A stretch of 48,530 nucleotides of DNA from Thermocrispum agreste DSM 44070. GTDB taxonomy: Bacteria > Actinomycetota > Actinomycetes > Mycobacteriales > Pseudonocardiaceae. Under the pieces are notes generated by a model. The model ran no database searches, was not told the origin of the DNA, and saw only the letters and a program-made list of their open reading frames with translations. Both the position numbers and the translations under genes were made by a program. The stretch spans positions 1 through 48,530 of the forward strand of contig NZ_ATYX01000009.1 of the NCBI RefSeq assembly GCF_000427905.1. Direction: 5' to 3'. Of the stretch, positions 8,110 through 17,533 are shown piece after piece; position 1 is the first letter of the stretch; every line of letters begins with the position of its first letter.

Positions 8110-9930
8110 TCAGGAACTCAGCACACGCCTGCTCAACCCGGAAGCACGCAGCGCCTGCCGTTCGATCGCGCCGCGCACCGCGTCGTCCGTGCCGATGATG
8201 CGCACGCGGTGCCGGGCGCGGGTGATCGCAGTGTAGAGCAACTGGCGGGTGAGGATCGGGGTCGCTTCTTCCGGCAGCACGATCGACACGGTGTCGTACT
8301 GGCTGCCTTGGCTGCGGTGGATGGTCATCGCGTAGGCGGTCTGGACCCCGCTGAGCCTGCTGGGATGCACCTCGACGCCGGTGTCGAACCGTGCGACGAG
8401 ACCGTCGTCGCGCCGGAGGACCATGCCGGTGTCGCCGTTGCTGACGCCGACGTCGTAGTCGGTTTCGGTGACCAACAGCGGCTGCCCGGGGTAGCCCCGG
8501 TCCGGATCCAGCGGATGGCCGGTCGCCGCACCGACCCAGTCGATGGCGCGGCGATTCCACTCCTGCACGCCGTAGGGGCCCTCGCGGTGGGCGCACAGTA
8601 TGCGGTGGGCGTGCAGGTGGTGGTCGAGGGACGCAAGGTCGTGGGCTTCGGCCGCGCTCTGCAGCTGACGCGCGGTCGCGGTGAGGTCGGCGCGCAGCTC
8701 GGCCAGTTCGGTCGGCTGATGCAACCGCACCGCGTCGTCTCCGCCGTGCAGCAGCGCCAAGGCTTCGTCGGCGGCGCCGCGGCGGACGGCGTCGGCCAGC
8801 TCGGCGATGGTGCCGAAGAACCGGTGGCCGCGATGCAGCCGCACGATGCCCGCCCGGAGCCGCAGGCGTTCCTGGTCGCTCAGCGGCGGCTCTCCGGTGT
8901 CTGCGGTGCCGTCCAGGTCGGCCAGTCTGCTCAGCGCGGGGTTGGCGGCACGGTCGACGGGCCGGGCGACCAGGTCGGCGAGGACCGCGCCGGCGTCGAC
9001 CGAGGCGAGCTGGTCGGGGTCGCCGAGCAGGATCAGCCGGGTGTCCGGGCGGAGTGCCGCCATCAACCGGGCCATCAGGGTCAGTGAGACCATCGAGGTC
9101 TCGTCCACGATGACCACGTCGTAGGGCAGCCGGTGCCGGGCGTGATGGGTGAAGCGGCTGCGGCTGTCCCGACGCAGGCCGAGCAGGCGGTGCAGCGTGG
9201 TCGCGACCAGGTCGGCCGGTAGCCGGAGCTCGGCGGCTTGCTGCCGGACGGATTCCTGCATGCGCGCGGCTGCCCGCCCGGTCGGAGCGGCCAGTGCGAC
9301 GCGCAACGACGGCCCGTGCACCGCGTACAGCAGGGCGAGGATGCGCGCGGCGGTGTGCGTCTTGCCGGTGCCCGGCCCGCCGGCGACGATGGTGGTCCAC
9401 TCGGTGGCGGCCAGTGCCGCCGCGATGCGTTGCCGGTCCGGTCCGCCGCGGGCCGGGAACAGCACGTCCAACTGGGCCCGGGCTGCGGCCAGGTCGAGCT
9501 CGGGGCGGGTACGCTCCCGCTCGGCCAGCGCCTGGCGGATGGTCTGTTCCTCGCGGTGATACCGGGTGAAGAACAGCAGCCATCCCGTCTCGCTGCGTAC
9601 GAGCGTGAGCGGGATCAACGGCCCCTGGTCGCTGCCGCGCACCAGGGGGCTGTCGCGCAACTGGGCCAGCAGTTCCGCGGGGTCCGGCCACGGCAGGCCG
9701 GCCACCTCGGCGTCGGCGGCCAGGTCGGCGATGCGGTCCACTTCGACGCACACCGATCCCAGCCGCAAGGCCCGCACGGTCAGCGCGACGGCGAGCAGCA
9801 CCGGCTCGCGATCCTCCCGGCCCAAGGCGCCGAGCCGGGTGGCGACGTGGATGTCGGCCGGGGCGAGCACCCCTGCTTGTTCGAAGGTGCGCAGCAGGCC
9901 GGTGGTCCGGTAGGTCTCCAGGTCGGTCAT
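8110..9930 (-). CDS. recD: Exodeoxyribonuclease V subunit alpha (RecD helicase)
   Basis: 5'-3' helicase subunit of RecBCD, which processes double-strand DNA ends for recombination and degrades foreign linear DNA. The 606-aa product has an N-terminal domain (MTDLETYRTTGLLRTFEQAGVL), Walker A IVAGGPGTGKTHTAAR, motif II VIVDETSMVSL, the GDPDQLASVDAGAVL segment and C-terminal motifs TIHRSQGSQYDTV and YTAITRAR. The ATG at 9930 overlaps the recB stop in ATGA, which fixes the start; the frame upstream of it is recB in another phase. Last gene of the recC-recB-recD operon. Confidence 0.95.
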   Translation of the reverse strand: MTDLETYRTTGLLRTFEQAGVLAPADIHVATRLGALGREDREPVLLAVALTVRALRLGSVCVEVDRIADLAADAEVAGLPWPDPAELLAQLRDSPLVRGSDQGPLIPLTLVRSETGWLLFFTRYHREEQTIRQALAERERTRPELDLAAARAQLDVLFPARGGPDRQRIAAALAATEWTTIVAGGPGTGKTHTAARILALLYAVHGPSLRVALAAPTGRAAARMQESVRQQAAELRLPADLVATTLHRLLGLRRDSRSRFTHHARHRLPYDVVIVDETSMVSLTLMARLMAALRPDTRLILLGDPDQLASVDAGAVLADLVARPVDRAANPALSRLADLDGTADTGEPPLSDQERLRLRAGIVRLHRGHRFFGTIAELADAVRRGAADEALALLHGGDDAVRLHQPTELAELRADLTATARQLQSAAEAHDLASLDHHLHAHRILCAHREGPYGVQEWNRRAIDWVGAATGHPLDPDRGYPGQPLLVTETDYDVGVSNGDTGMVLRRDDGLVARFDTGVEVHPSRLSGVQTAYAMTIHRSQGSQYDTVSIVLPEEATPILTRQLLYTAITRARHRVRIIGTDDAVRGAIERQALRASGLSRRVLSS

Positions 9931-12900
9931 CGCCGCCCCTCGAGCAAGTCGGACAGTGCGGTCACCGCCGACGCGGGCGGGGACCAGGTGAACACGCCGC
10001 ATCCGGGGGGCGTGTCCGGGCCGATCATGGCGCGCACGAACAAGTACTTGGCGCCGCCGAGGTGCTGCTCGGGGGTGTAACCGGGCATGCGCCAGCGCAG
10101 GTACCGGTGCAGCGCCACCAGGTAGAGCAAGGCTTGCAGCGGATAGTGGGCGCGCAGCATCTCCTCGGCCATCGCTTGCTGGGTGTAGTCGGTGGCGTCG
10201 ACCGGGCCCGCGACGAGTTTGTTGGTCTTGTAGTCGACCACGGTGAACCGTGGGCCCGGCTGTCGCAGCACCGCGTCGATGCTGCCGGTGAGGAATCCGC
10301 GCAGCGGTGGCGGTGTCAACTCGCCGAGCAGATCCGGGTAGGCGGCCAGCGGGTCGTCCGCGGGCAGGTGCGCACGGATCGTGTCGGCCATGTGCCGCAC
10401 GCTGATCGTTTCCGCGACCGGCAACTCGAATTCCAGCTCGGCGAGCCGGTCGGCGGGCGGGATGTCGGCGAGGGCGCCCGGACCGATCGGCGTGCGCAGG
10501 GCGGCGGTGAGTGCCCGCGCCAGCAGGTCGACGTCGACCGACGGCATGGTGCGGGCGGCCGCCCGCTCGCAGCGCAACCGCACCTCGGCGGCAAGATCGG
10601 CCGCGGAGGTGTCGACCTCCTGCAACACGGAGTGCACCAGGGTGCCGAACTCCGCCCCGGCGGGCAGGTCGTTCATCAAGGACGCGGTCGGACTGTCGGT
10701 GCGGGACCCCGGGGGTTCGATGGCAGGCGGCTCGGGTTCGTCGAGGGTGGCACGGTCGTCGATCTCGCTGGCCACGCCGGGATGAGTGTGCGCTGCCGCG
10801 GTCAGTGCGCTGTAGGAACCGCGTCGCCAGATCTGATCGAGTGCGCGGTCGAACGTGGCCACGGCCAGGTCGTGCCGCGGTTCGGCGGGCGGCTGCCAGC
10901 GTCGCGCCACGCGGTCCACCGGGACCCGTTCGACCGCGATCGCACCGTCACTGTCGCGTGCCCACTCGGCGACCACCCGATCCAGCTCGGCGTCGGACGG
11001 CACCGGCGCGGTGGCAGTGGGCTCTGCCCCCGCCTGGCGGCCGAACATGAGCCGGTGCAGCGGGCCGCTCTTGGTGTTGGTGGCCGGCGCCCACCAGACG
11101 ACGACGCGGGAGATCGCGCGCGTGAGGGCGACGTAGAGCAGACGGAGATCCTCGGCGGCCTCCTCCCGCTGGTGCTGCTTCTTCCTGTCGGCATGTCCCG
11201 GGCCGGTCGGGCCACCGACGTCGCGCACACGGTGGCCGTCGAGGTGCAGCAGGAGCGACTTCATGTCGCGTGGCTTGCTGCCGTCCCAGCCGAACGGCAG
11301 GTACACCACCGGGTACTCCAGGCCTTTCGAGGCGTGGATGGTCACGATCTGCACCGCGGCGCTGTCCCGGTCGAGCATGCGGCTGCGGTCGGTCGAGGTG
11401 GCCGGCTGATCCTCCGCCATGCGCGCCGACAGCCAGCGGATGAGTGCGGTGATGCCCAGGCGCTGCGTGCGAGCCTCCTGGTGCAGTAGCTGTGCGATGT
11501 GGCGCAGGTCGGTGAGGGTGCGTTCGCCGCCTTCCTGCCGGAGGATGCGTTCGTTCAACCCGGTCCGGGCGGCGAGCCGTTCGAACAACGCCGCCATGCC
11601 GTGCCGGGCGAATGTGGCGCCGAGTTCACGCAGCAGACTCGTCAGCTCGTCGACCAGTTTGTCGCCGCCGGCATCCAGCTCGGCGGGGGTGATCCCGATC
11701 AGCGGCGTCAGCGCCGCCAGCCGGACGCGTTCGGAGCGATGTGGTCGCTCGATGCCCTGCAGCAGATGCCGCCATGCCTCGGCTGCGGGTGCGGCGAAGA
11801 CGCTGTTGCCGGCCGTCTGCACGCACGGCACGCCTGCCTGGCGGAGAGCGTCGCGGACGAGAGCGCTCTGCGTGCGGTTACGTACCAGGACGGCGATGTC
11901 GCTGGGGACGAGGGCGCGGTCGACGAAGGTGGGTGCGTCCTGCAGGAGAGCGACGATGTCGTCGGCGACATCGGCCGCGATGCGTTGCCGCACCGCGTCC
12001 ACAGCGGGGAACCCGTTCCTGTTCAACGGCGGGCAGTCGGTGCGCTTGAGGTACCGCAGCCGCAGCGGGGCTCCCGGCAGCCGACGCTTGGTGTGTTGTG
12101 CGGCCACCGGGTGGACGACGATCTCCGGGTGGCCGAGCGCTGCCCCGCCGCAGACCCGTTCCAGCGCGGTGAGCACACCGGCGTCGGTACGCCAGTTGAC
12201 GTTCAGCTCCAGGTGCTGATCGGCCTGGCGGACCGCGTCGAGGTAGGCGAGCACTTCGGCGCCGCGGAAGGCGTAGATGGCTTGCTTGGGATCGCCGACC
12301 AGGATCAGGGTGCGGTGACCGTGGAATGCCAGCCGCAGCACCTCCCACTGCACTGGGTCGGTGTCCTGGAATTCGTCGACCAGCACGACGCGGTAGCGCT
12401 GCCGGATGCGCGCACAGGCCGCGGGTCCGTGCTCGGGGTGGGTGAGCGTGTCGCGCAGCAGCACGAGGAGGTCGTCGAAGTCCCGGATGCCGAGGCGGCG
12501 CTTGCGTCGTTCCACTTCCGCACGTGCGGCCAAGGCGAACGCCACCCGGCGGCCCGCGACGGAGTCGTCGTCGGGGTCGGGCACCAGGCGGGCCTGGCCG
12601 TCGCGGATGGCTGCGCGGGCTGCCGCTCGTGCTTCGTCGAGCGGCAGCAGCGATTCGTCGTTGCGGTATCGCGCCAGGTACAGGTCGGAGATGACCTCCT
12701 CGGCGAGATCGTCGACGGAGTCGACGAGCACGGCGTCCGGCTCGCGCTCCCCCGCGATCCCCAGTCCGTCGAGCATCTGCTGGCAGAAGCTGTGGGTGGT
12801 GGCGATGGTTGCCGCGTCGAAGTCCGACAACGCCCGCAGCAGGCGGCTGCGCCGCAGGCGCACGACCTCGTCGTCGGCGTCGGCCAGGTAGGCCAACAGG

Positions 12901-13169
12901 CGGTCCTCGTCCGAGCGGGCTTGCCGGGGATCGGCCAGCGCTGCGGCCGTGGCGGCGATCCTGGCCCGGGTGCGTTCCCGCAGCTCGTGGGTGGCGGCAC
13001 GACCGAACGTGACCAGCATCAGTTCCGGCGGATCCACCAGCCCTTCGGCCAGGTAGCGGGTGGCCAGCCCGGCGATGGCGTAAGTCTTGCCGGTGCCCGC
13101 GCTGGCTTCGATGACCGTGGTGCCCGACGGCAACGGTCCGGTGAGGTCGAAGCGGCCGCGCGCGCTCAC
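9927..13169 (-). CDS. recB: Exodeoxyribonuclease V subunit beta (RecB helicase-nuclease)
   Basis: 3'-5' helicase and the only nuclease of the RecBCD complex. The 1080-aa product has Walker A IEASAGTGKTYAIA near the N-terminus, the UvrD-type motif VLVDEFQDTDPVQW, GDPKQAIYAFRGA, motif V ASKGLEYPVVYLP, and the C-terminal RecB nuclease motif GSIDAV..VVDYKTNKL that carries the metal-binding Asp and Lys. Start: GTG at 13169, overlapping the recC stop (GTGA). The same 18-nt element lies 4 nt upstream of this GTG and of the recC GTG, which supports both starts. Length is normal for actinobacterial RecB. Confidence 0.94.
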   Translation of the reverse strand: MSARGRFDLTGPLPSGTTVIEASAGTGKTYAIAGLATRYLAEGLVDPPELMLVTFGRAATHELRERTRARIAATAAALADPRQARSDEDRLLAYLADADDEVVRLRRSRLLRALSDFDAATIATTHSFCQQMLDGLGIAGEREPDAVLVDSVDDLAEEVISDLYLARYRNDESLLPLDEARAAARAAIRDGQARLVPDPDDDSVAGRRVAFALAARAEVERRKRRLGIRDFDDLLVLLRDTLTHPEHGPAACARIRQRYRVVLVDEFQDTDPVQWEVLRLAFHGHRTLILVGDPKQAIYAFRGAEVLAYLDAVRQADQHLELNVNWRTDAGVLTALERVCGGAALGHPEIVVHPVAAQHTKRRLPGAPLRLRYLKRTDCPPLNRNGFPAVDAVRQRIAADVADDIVALLQDAPTFVDRALVPSDIAVLVRNRTQSALVRDALRQAGVPCVQTAGNSVFAAPAAEAWRHLLQGIERPHRSERVRLAALTPLIGITPAELDAGGDKLVDELTSLLRELGATFARHGMAALFERLAARTGLNERILRQEGGERTLTDLRHIAQLLHQEARTQRLGITALIRWLSARMAEDQPATSTDRSRMLDRDSAAVQIVTIHASKGLEYPVVYLPFGWDGSKPRDMKSLLLHLDGHRVRDVGGPTGPGHADRKKQHQREEAAEDLRLLYVALTRAISRVVVWWAPATNTKSGPLHRLMFGRQAGAEPTATAPVPSDAELDRVVAEWARDSDGAIAVERVPVDRVARRWQPPAEPRHDLAVATFDRALDQIWRRGSYSALTAAAHTHPGVASEIDDRATLDEPEPPAIEPPGSRTDSPTASLMNDLPAGAEFGTLVHSVLQEVDTSAADLAAEVRLRCERAAARTMPSVDVDLLARALTAALRTPIGPGALADIPPADRLAELEFELPVAETISVRHMADTIRAHLPADDPLAAYPDLLGELTPPPLRGFLTGSIDAVLRQPGPRFTVVDYKTNKLVAGPVDATDYTQQAMAEEMLRAHYPLQALLYLVALHRYLRWRMPGYTPEQHLGGAKYLFVRAMIGPDTPPGCGVFTWSPPASAVTALSDLLEGRR

Positions 13170-16100
13170 ACCAGACCTGCCGTTTCCGCGATCAGCATCG
13201 GCTCCCAGATCCGGCGGGCCAGCGCGCCGAACCGGCTCGGCTCGTCGTCGTACCACCGCTCGTCCGCGCCGGGCGGCGTCGCCCACAGTTCGGCGAACGG
13301 CATGTCCGGTCCATGGAGGTAGCGAACGGCGGCGTCGCTGTTCTCGCCGTACCCACCGCGCGTCGTCGTCCACACTGCTCGCGCGTCGGCCATGGCTTCG
13401 GTGACGCTCTCCCCTGCCATCCGGCGGCTCACGTACTTCTCCGCCGTCTTCGGCGCCAACGGCAGCGGTTCGCACAGTCCCTTGTCGTAGACGTCGACGA
13501 GCTGCTGCAGAAGGTGCTCCGGGTCGCTGGGGGCGGTGAGCGCCGACCGGCGGGCGGTCGGTGCCCCGGCCTGCCGGGGTCCGATGGTGACAGCTTGCCA
13601 GTCCGGTTCTCCGGTCGTCGCGGCGACCGCCAGCAGGCGCAGCCACGCGGCGAAGCGATGCTGCGGCGCCAAAGCGGAGAACTGGACGGTCACCAGGGTC
13701 TTGTCTCGGACGTCCGGCACGGTGCCGGTGAGCCGACGACCGTCAGGGAGATCGACGGCCACGTCGACGCTCGTCGGCGGGTGGCGCAGATACTGCGTCG
13801 CTGCGCTGTGCAGCGCGATGATGCTGTCCCTGATGGCGCCGAGAGCGGTCGAACCCAGCCTGCCCGCAGGCAGCGTGCCGCGCCGTAGCTCGGCCTGGCA
13901 CAGCGCCTCCGGATCCGCACCGGCCAGAACCGCGGTGAGCATCCGGTCCCCGATCTGCCAGCGGTGCAGGCCTTCCACGGCCAACGGGAGCGCATCGTCG
14001 ACGTCGTCGGCCGGGTCGGTCACCGTGACGTCGAGACGCTGGCGGAGGAACGCGCGTGCCGGGTTGCGGAAGAACGCGACGAGGTCGTCCAGGTCGACGT
14101 CCGATTTCGTCGTCGCAGGCAGCGGTGCCTCCAGCAGCCGCGGGGCCGGGGCCTGGTCTCGGGACGCCAGGGCACCGGAGAAGGCGTGCCGGTCGAAGCT
14201 GAACGGCTCCGGCGGGACGAAGTTGGCCGGGTCGAACGGCTGCAGCGGCTGACGGGTGACGACCTGCTCCGGGTCGATGACGGTGGCTTTGACGACGTCG
14301 ACGAGCTCGGCCAGCGGGGCGGCGGGCGGCCGGGTGGCGCCGGTGACCGGATCCGCGCCGGTGTAGCAGACGATGAGGTGTTCGGTGGCGGCCAGGATCG
14401 CGTCCAGCAGCAGCTGCCGGTCTTCGCTGCGCGGCTCGCGTTCCCCGAGGCAGGGGTCGCGGGCCAGGACGTCGTCGCCGTCGGCGGCCGTGGTCCGAGG
14501 GAATGCGTCGTCGTCCAGGCCGATCACCGCGACGACCCGGTGCGGCACCGAGCGCATCGGGACGAGGGTGCAGACCGTCATTTCCCCGGTGCGGAAGTTG
14601 GACCGGGTGGGGCGCCCGGCCAGGCGGCGAGCGAGCATCGCCCGGACGTCCGGCAGGCGCAGCCGCACGTCACCGGCGTGTTCGGTGGCTGCGGTCAGCT
14701 CCCTGGTGGCCTGCAGGCGCTGCCAGGTCTGGGTGGCCGGGACCTTCGTGAGCATGTCGAGCGCCCAGGTGAGCGTGGCGGTCCACTCCGGCGCCGGGTG
14801 CTCTCCGGTCAGCCGGTCCAGGACGGCGCCGAGCCGGTCGACGTACTCGGCGAATCGACCGGCGAGATCCACGTCGCTGGAATCGACGTCGTCCAGCGGC
14901 AGCGCCAAGCCCAGCCAGGCCAGGTCCGTCTCGTCGGCGGCGACGCCGAGCAGCAGCCGGTTGAGCGCGGTGTCGAAAGTGTTCTGCGGGACGCCGGCCA
15001 GACCGTGCGCGGCGCGTTGGCGCGGGCCCAATCCCCAGCGCGCACCTGCGGTGACGGTCCACCTGCGCAGCGTCTCCAGGTCGTCGCCGGCGAAGCCGAA
15101 ACAGCGAGCCACCGGCTCGCGCGCGGCCAAGTCGAGGACTTCGCTCGCAGTGACCCTGCCATCGGCCAGGTGGAGCAGCGTCGACACCACGTCCAGCAGC
15201 GGATTGGTGAGCGCCGGGCTCCGGTCCGCCAACCGCACGCGCAACTGGTGGCCCGGGTGTTCGGCGACGTCGGGTTGCCCGAACGCGGCAGCGATGAGCG
15301 GCGCGTACGTGTCCACGTCCGGGCACATGACGATGATGTCGCGCGGCTGCAGCGTGTCGTCGGCGGCGAGCAGGCCGAGCAGGGCCTCGCGGAGCACTTC
15401 CACTTGCCGGGCCGCACCGTGACACGCATGGATCTGGATGCTGTCGTCGTTGGGGACCCGCCCGGCCGAACCCGGAGGGCGGTCGGCCGCGATGTCCGCG
15501 CGGACGGCCGCCAGCACCCCTGAGGCCGGGTCCTGGCCCGGATGGTGCACGTCCGCCCCGGGCAGGCGGTGCTGCAGTTCGCGGATTTCCCTGGCCAGGC
15601 TGGCCAGCAGCGGGTGGTCGACGGCCAGCGCACTGTCGTCGTCCGCACGCCGCTGCGGGGCCGGGCGGCGGGCGAGCTTGTCCCACATGGCCGGGCTCGG
15701 GTGGGTCAGCCACAGGTGCACGTCGCGGTGGACGGCGAGAGCTTCGAGCACGGCCAGCTGCGCGCGGGTCAGTCGCGTGGCACCGAACAGCGACAGCCGC
15801 GCGGGCAGATCGATCACGCTCGGGTCGGCAGCCAGCGTGGCGCAGGTGTCCGTCAGGCGTTCGGCGGTGCTGGGCGTCCCGATGCGTTCGCGCAGCCGCC
15901 GCCACAGCTGCACCTGCCACCGCAGATCCGGATCGACCGATCCGCCGGCGCCGTCGCTGTCACCGCCGGCGGCCCAGTCGACGAGCATGCCGGGCCGGTT
16001 CTCGGCGTAGGCGGTGAACAACCGGGCCAGGGACTCGGCGGTGCTGTAGCGACGGCCGCGGCGATGCGACTGCTCCTCGTCGCCGACGCCGAGGTGGCGG

Positions 16101-16432
16101 GCCAGCATCGCACACCACGGCTCGCCTGTGCAGTCGTCGATCACCTCGAGCAGGGTCCACACGAGCCGGCCCGGTGACCATGGATCGTCGTCCGGATCGA
16201 TTCCCTGCACACCCGCGACGGCGCCGGCAACCAGGTCACTGGGATGCGGGAAGGCGATGTTGGCCGCCACGCCGAGCGACTGGGACAGCTGCTGGGCCAG
16301 CCACCGCTCCACGCCCTTGGCCGGGACCGCGATGACCTCCGGCGCGAACACGTCGGACGGTGGCGTCGCCAGCAGCTCCGTCAGCGCCCCGACAAGGGTG
16401 TCTGCTCGCTCCGCGCGATGCACCGTGAACAC
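13166..16432 (-). CDS. recC: Exodeoxyribonuclease V subunit gamma (RecC)
   Basis: Structural and Chi-recognition subunit of RecBCD, a catalytically dead helicase fold. The 1088-aa product begins VFTVHRAERADTLVGALTELL and has RecC family features: VPAKGVERWLAQQLSQSLG near residue 50, NIAFPHPSDLV, LSLFGATRLTRAQLAVLEAL, and FRTGEMTVCTLVPMRSVPHRVVAVIGLDD. There is no Walker A lysine motif, as expected. I chose the GTG at 16432; the open frame continues 89 codons upstream without family character. First gene of recCBD; the upstream 155 nt (16433-16587) would hold the promoter. Confidence 0.93.
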   Translation of the reverse strand: MFTVHRAERADTLVGALTELLATPPSDVFAPEVIAVPAKGVERWLAQQLSQSLGVAANIAFPHPSDLVAGAVAGVQGIDPDDDPWSPGRLVWTLLEVIDDCTGEPWCAMLARHLGVGDEEQSHRRGRRYSTAESLARLFTAYAENRPGMLVDWAAGGDSDGAGGSVDPDLRWQVQLWRRLRERIGTPSTAERLTDTCATLAADPSVIDLPARLSLFGATRLTRAQLAVLEALAVHRDVHLWLTHPSPAMWDKLARRPAPQRRADDDSALAVDHPLLASLAREIRELQHRLPGADVHHPGQDPASGVLAAVRADIAADRPPGSAGRVPNDDSIQIHACHGAARQVEVLREALLGLLAADDTLQPRDIIVMCPDVDTYAPLIAAAFGQPDVAEHPGHQLRVRLADRSPALTNPLLDVVSTLLHLADGRVTASEVLDLAAREPVARCFGFAGDDLETLRRWTVTAGARWGLGPRQRAAHGLAGVPQNTFDTALNRLLLGVAADETDLAWLGLALPLDDVDSSDVDLAGRFAEYVDRLGAVLDRLTGEHPAPEWTATLTWALDMLTKVPATQTWQRLQATRELTAATEHAGDVRLRLPDVRAMLARRLAGRPTRSNFRTGEMTVCTLVPMRSVPHRVVAVIGLDDDAFPRTTAADGDDVLARDPCLGEREPRSEDRQLLLDAILAATEHLIVCYTGADPVTGATRPPAAPLAELVDVVKATVIDPEQVVTRQPLQPFDPANFVPPEPFSFDRHAFSGALASRDQAPAPRLLEAPLPATTKSDVDLDDLVAFFRNPARAFLRQRLDVTVTDPADDVDDALPLAVEGLHRWQIGDRMLTAVLAGADPEALCQAELRRGTLPAGRLGSTALGAIRDSIIALHSAATQYLRHPPTSVDVAVDLPDGRRLTGTVPDVRDKTLVTVQFSALAPQHRFAAWLRLLAVAATTGEPDWQAVTIGPRQAGAPTARRSALTAPSDPEHLLQQLVDVYDKGLCEPLPLAPKTAEKYVSRRMAGESVTEAMADARAVWTTTRGGYGENSDAAVRYLHGPDMPFAELWATPPGADERWYDDEPSRFGALARRIWEPMLIAETAGLV
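13174..13191 (-). repeat. 18-nt element upstream of the recB start
   Basis: On the minus strand this reads TCGCGGAAACGGCAGGTC and ends 4 nt before the recB GTG. It also encodes codons near the recC C-terminus. An identical copy lies at 16437-16454. The GGCAGGT portion is placed to act as Shine-Dalgarno sequence. Confidence 0.7.
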
Positions 16433-16436
16433 GCCC

Positions 16437-16454
16437 GACCTGCCGTTTCCGCGA
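16437..16454 (-). repeat. 18-nt element upstream of the recC start
   Basis: Identical to 13174-13191 and, like it, exactly 4 nt before a GTG start (recC, 16432). This copy is noncoding. The identical placement suggests a shared initiation element or a duplicated junction. Confidence 0.7.
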
Positions 16455-16587
16455 GTGGGTTCGTCTCGCACGGCAGTTGTAGCAAACCGGGACCACGGTT
16501 CCGTGGCATTGCGCTCCCGCGAGCCGCGTGATGCCGCCCGAGCAGCGGACGCGCCGACGCGGTGAGATACCGCAGGCAGCCCGGGTC

Positions 16588-17364
16588 TTACGCGCTGCGG
16601 TACCGGCTGGCCAGTTGCGGGCTTTGCCCGTAGAACGCAGCCAGTTCGGCCTCGCCCACCGCGTCGAGCAGAGCGGCGTCTTCGACTCCGGGAGCGCACA
16701 CGACCTCACCCAGCTCGAGGCCGCGCAGGCTGGCGGTCACCACGTCCTCGGCGCTCATCCTCGGCACGGCGCTCATGTCGATGCCTTGGCGCTGGTGGAA
16801 CTCCGTGGCCACCACCCCCGGGCACAACACCTGGACCTGCACGCCGCTGCCCTCCAGTTCTGCGCTGAGGGTCTGCGACATCGTGACCAGGTAGGCCAGC
16901 CCGCCGGCGTAGACGACGCGGCGCGGCATCTGGGTGTGGGGCGCCGGCCCGCTGAAAGCGATCATGCCCGCCACGTTGACGATCGTTCCCCGGCCGCGCT
17001 CGACCATCGGCCCCACGGCGGCGCGGGCGAGCAGGGTCGGCGCCAGGACCTTCACGGCGACCAGCTCGGCGGCCTTGGCGGCGGGCAGGTCGGCCAGCGG
17101 CATGTAGTGGGCGACCCCTGCGTTGTTCACCAGCACGTCCAGCGGCTCCGTGGCGCACAGTTCCGCGACCGCGTCGATTCCGGCGGTGGTGGCCAGATCG
17201 GCGGCCACGGTCCGCACCTTTCCGGGATACGCGGCGGCCAGCTGGTCCAGCCGGTCCTGGCGCCGGCCGACCGCGATCACGTGACAGCCGTCGCCGAGCA
17301 GCCGGCGGGCGAAGGCGTTCCCGATGCCTGAGGTGGCGCCGGTGACCAGGGCGAGTTCGCTCAT
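16588..17364 (-). CDS. Short-chain dehydrogenase/reductase lacking the catalytic lysine
   Basis: A 258-aa classical-type SDR. The cofactor motif TGATSGIG is at 8-15 with VGRR after strand 2 (NADP-type), DLATT lies near 56 and NNAG at 80-83. The usual YxxxK active site is altered: the tyrosine aligns at Y152 in VVYAGGLAYLV, so the lysine position is Leu156, and the expected NVSS is NVAG. The enzyme may be inactive, may use another residue, or may serve a binding role. I chose the ATG at 17364 (MSELALVTGATSG); the longer upstream frame has no SDR character. It is divergent from an XRE/MmyB regulator that probably controls it; such regulator-SDR pairs are common in actinomycetes. Confidence 0.9.
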   Translation of the reverse strand: MSELALVTGATSGIGNAFARRLLGDGCHVIAVGRRQDRLDQLAAAYPGKVRTVAADLATTAGIDAVAELCATEPLDVLVNNAGVAHYMPLADLPAAKAAELVAVKVLAPTLLARAAVGPMVERGRGTIVNVAGMIAFSGPAPHTQMPRRVVYAGGLAYLVTMSQTLSAELEGSGVQVQVLCPGVVATEFHQRQGIDMSAVPRMSAEDVVTASLRGLELGEVVCAPGVEDAALLDAVGEAELAAFYGQSPQLASRYRSA

Positions 17365-17533
17365 GAGGCAGGTCCGTCCTTGTCGAGTCGTGGATCGGCA
17401 TCGGGGCCGAAACACGGCAGGCCCCGACGGGCTGACTCGAGCATGGCCCCGGCGACCGCTTTCCACCAGCGACCGGTCGTCCTGGGAATGCCGGTACCAG
17501 GCAGGCTGCGCCGCCGCCAGGAATACTGGCAGG
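17365..17533. promoter_or_regulatory. Divergent promoter region between SDR and XRE regulator
   Basis: 169 nt between two divergent starts. It must hold both promoters and, by analogy with other MmyB-type regulator/SDR pairs, the operator. No clear palindrome or sigma boxes stand out by eye. Confidence 0.4.

Noticed and set aside
10062-13322. Long plus-strand frames opposite recB
   Set aside because: Shadow frames of the recB coding sequence; composition is Arg/Val/Gly-rich and no family motif is visible.
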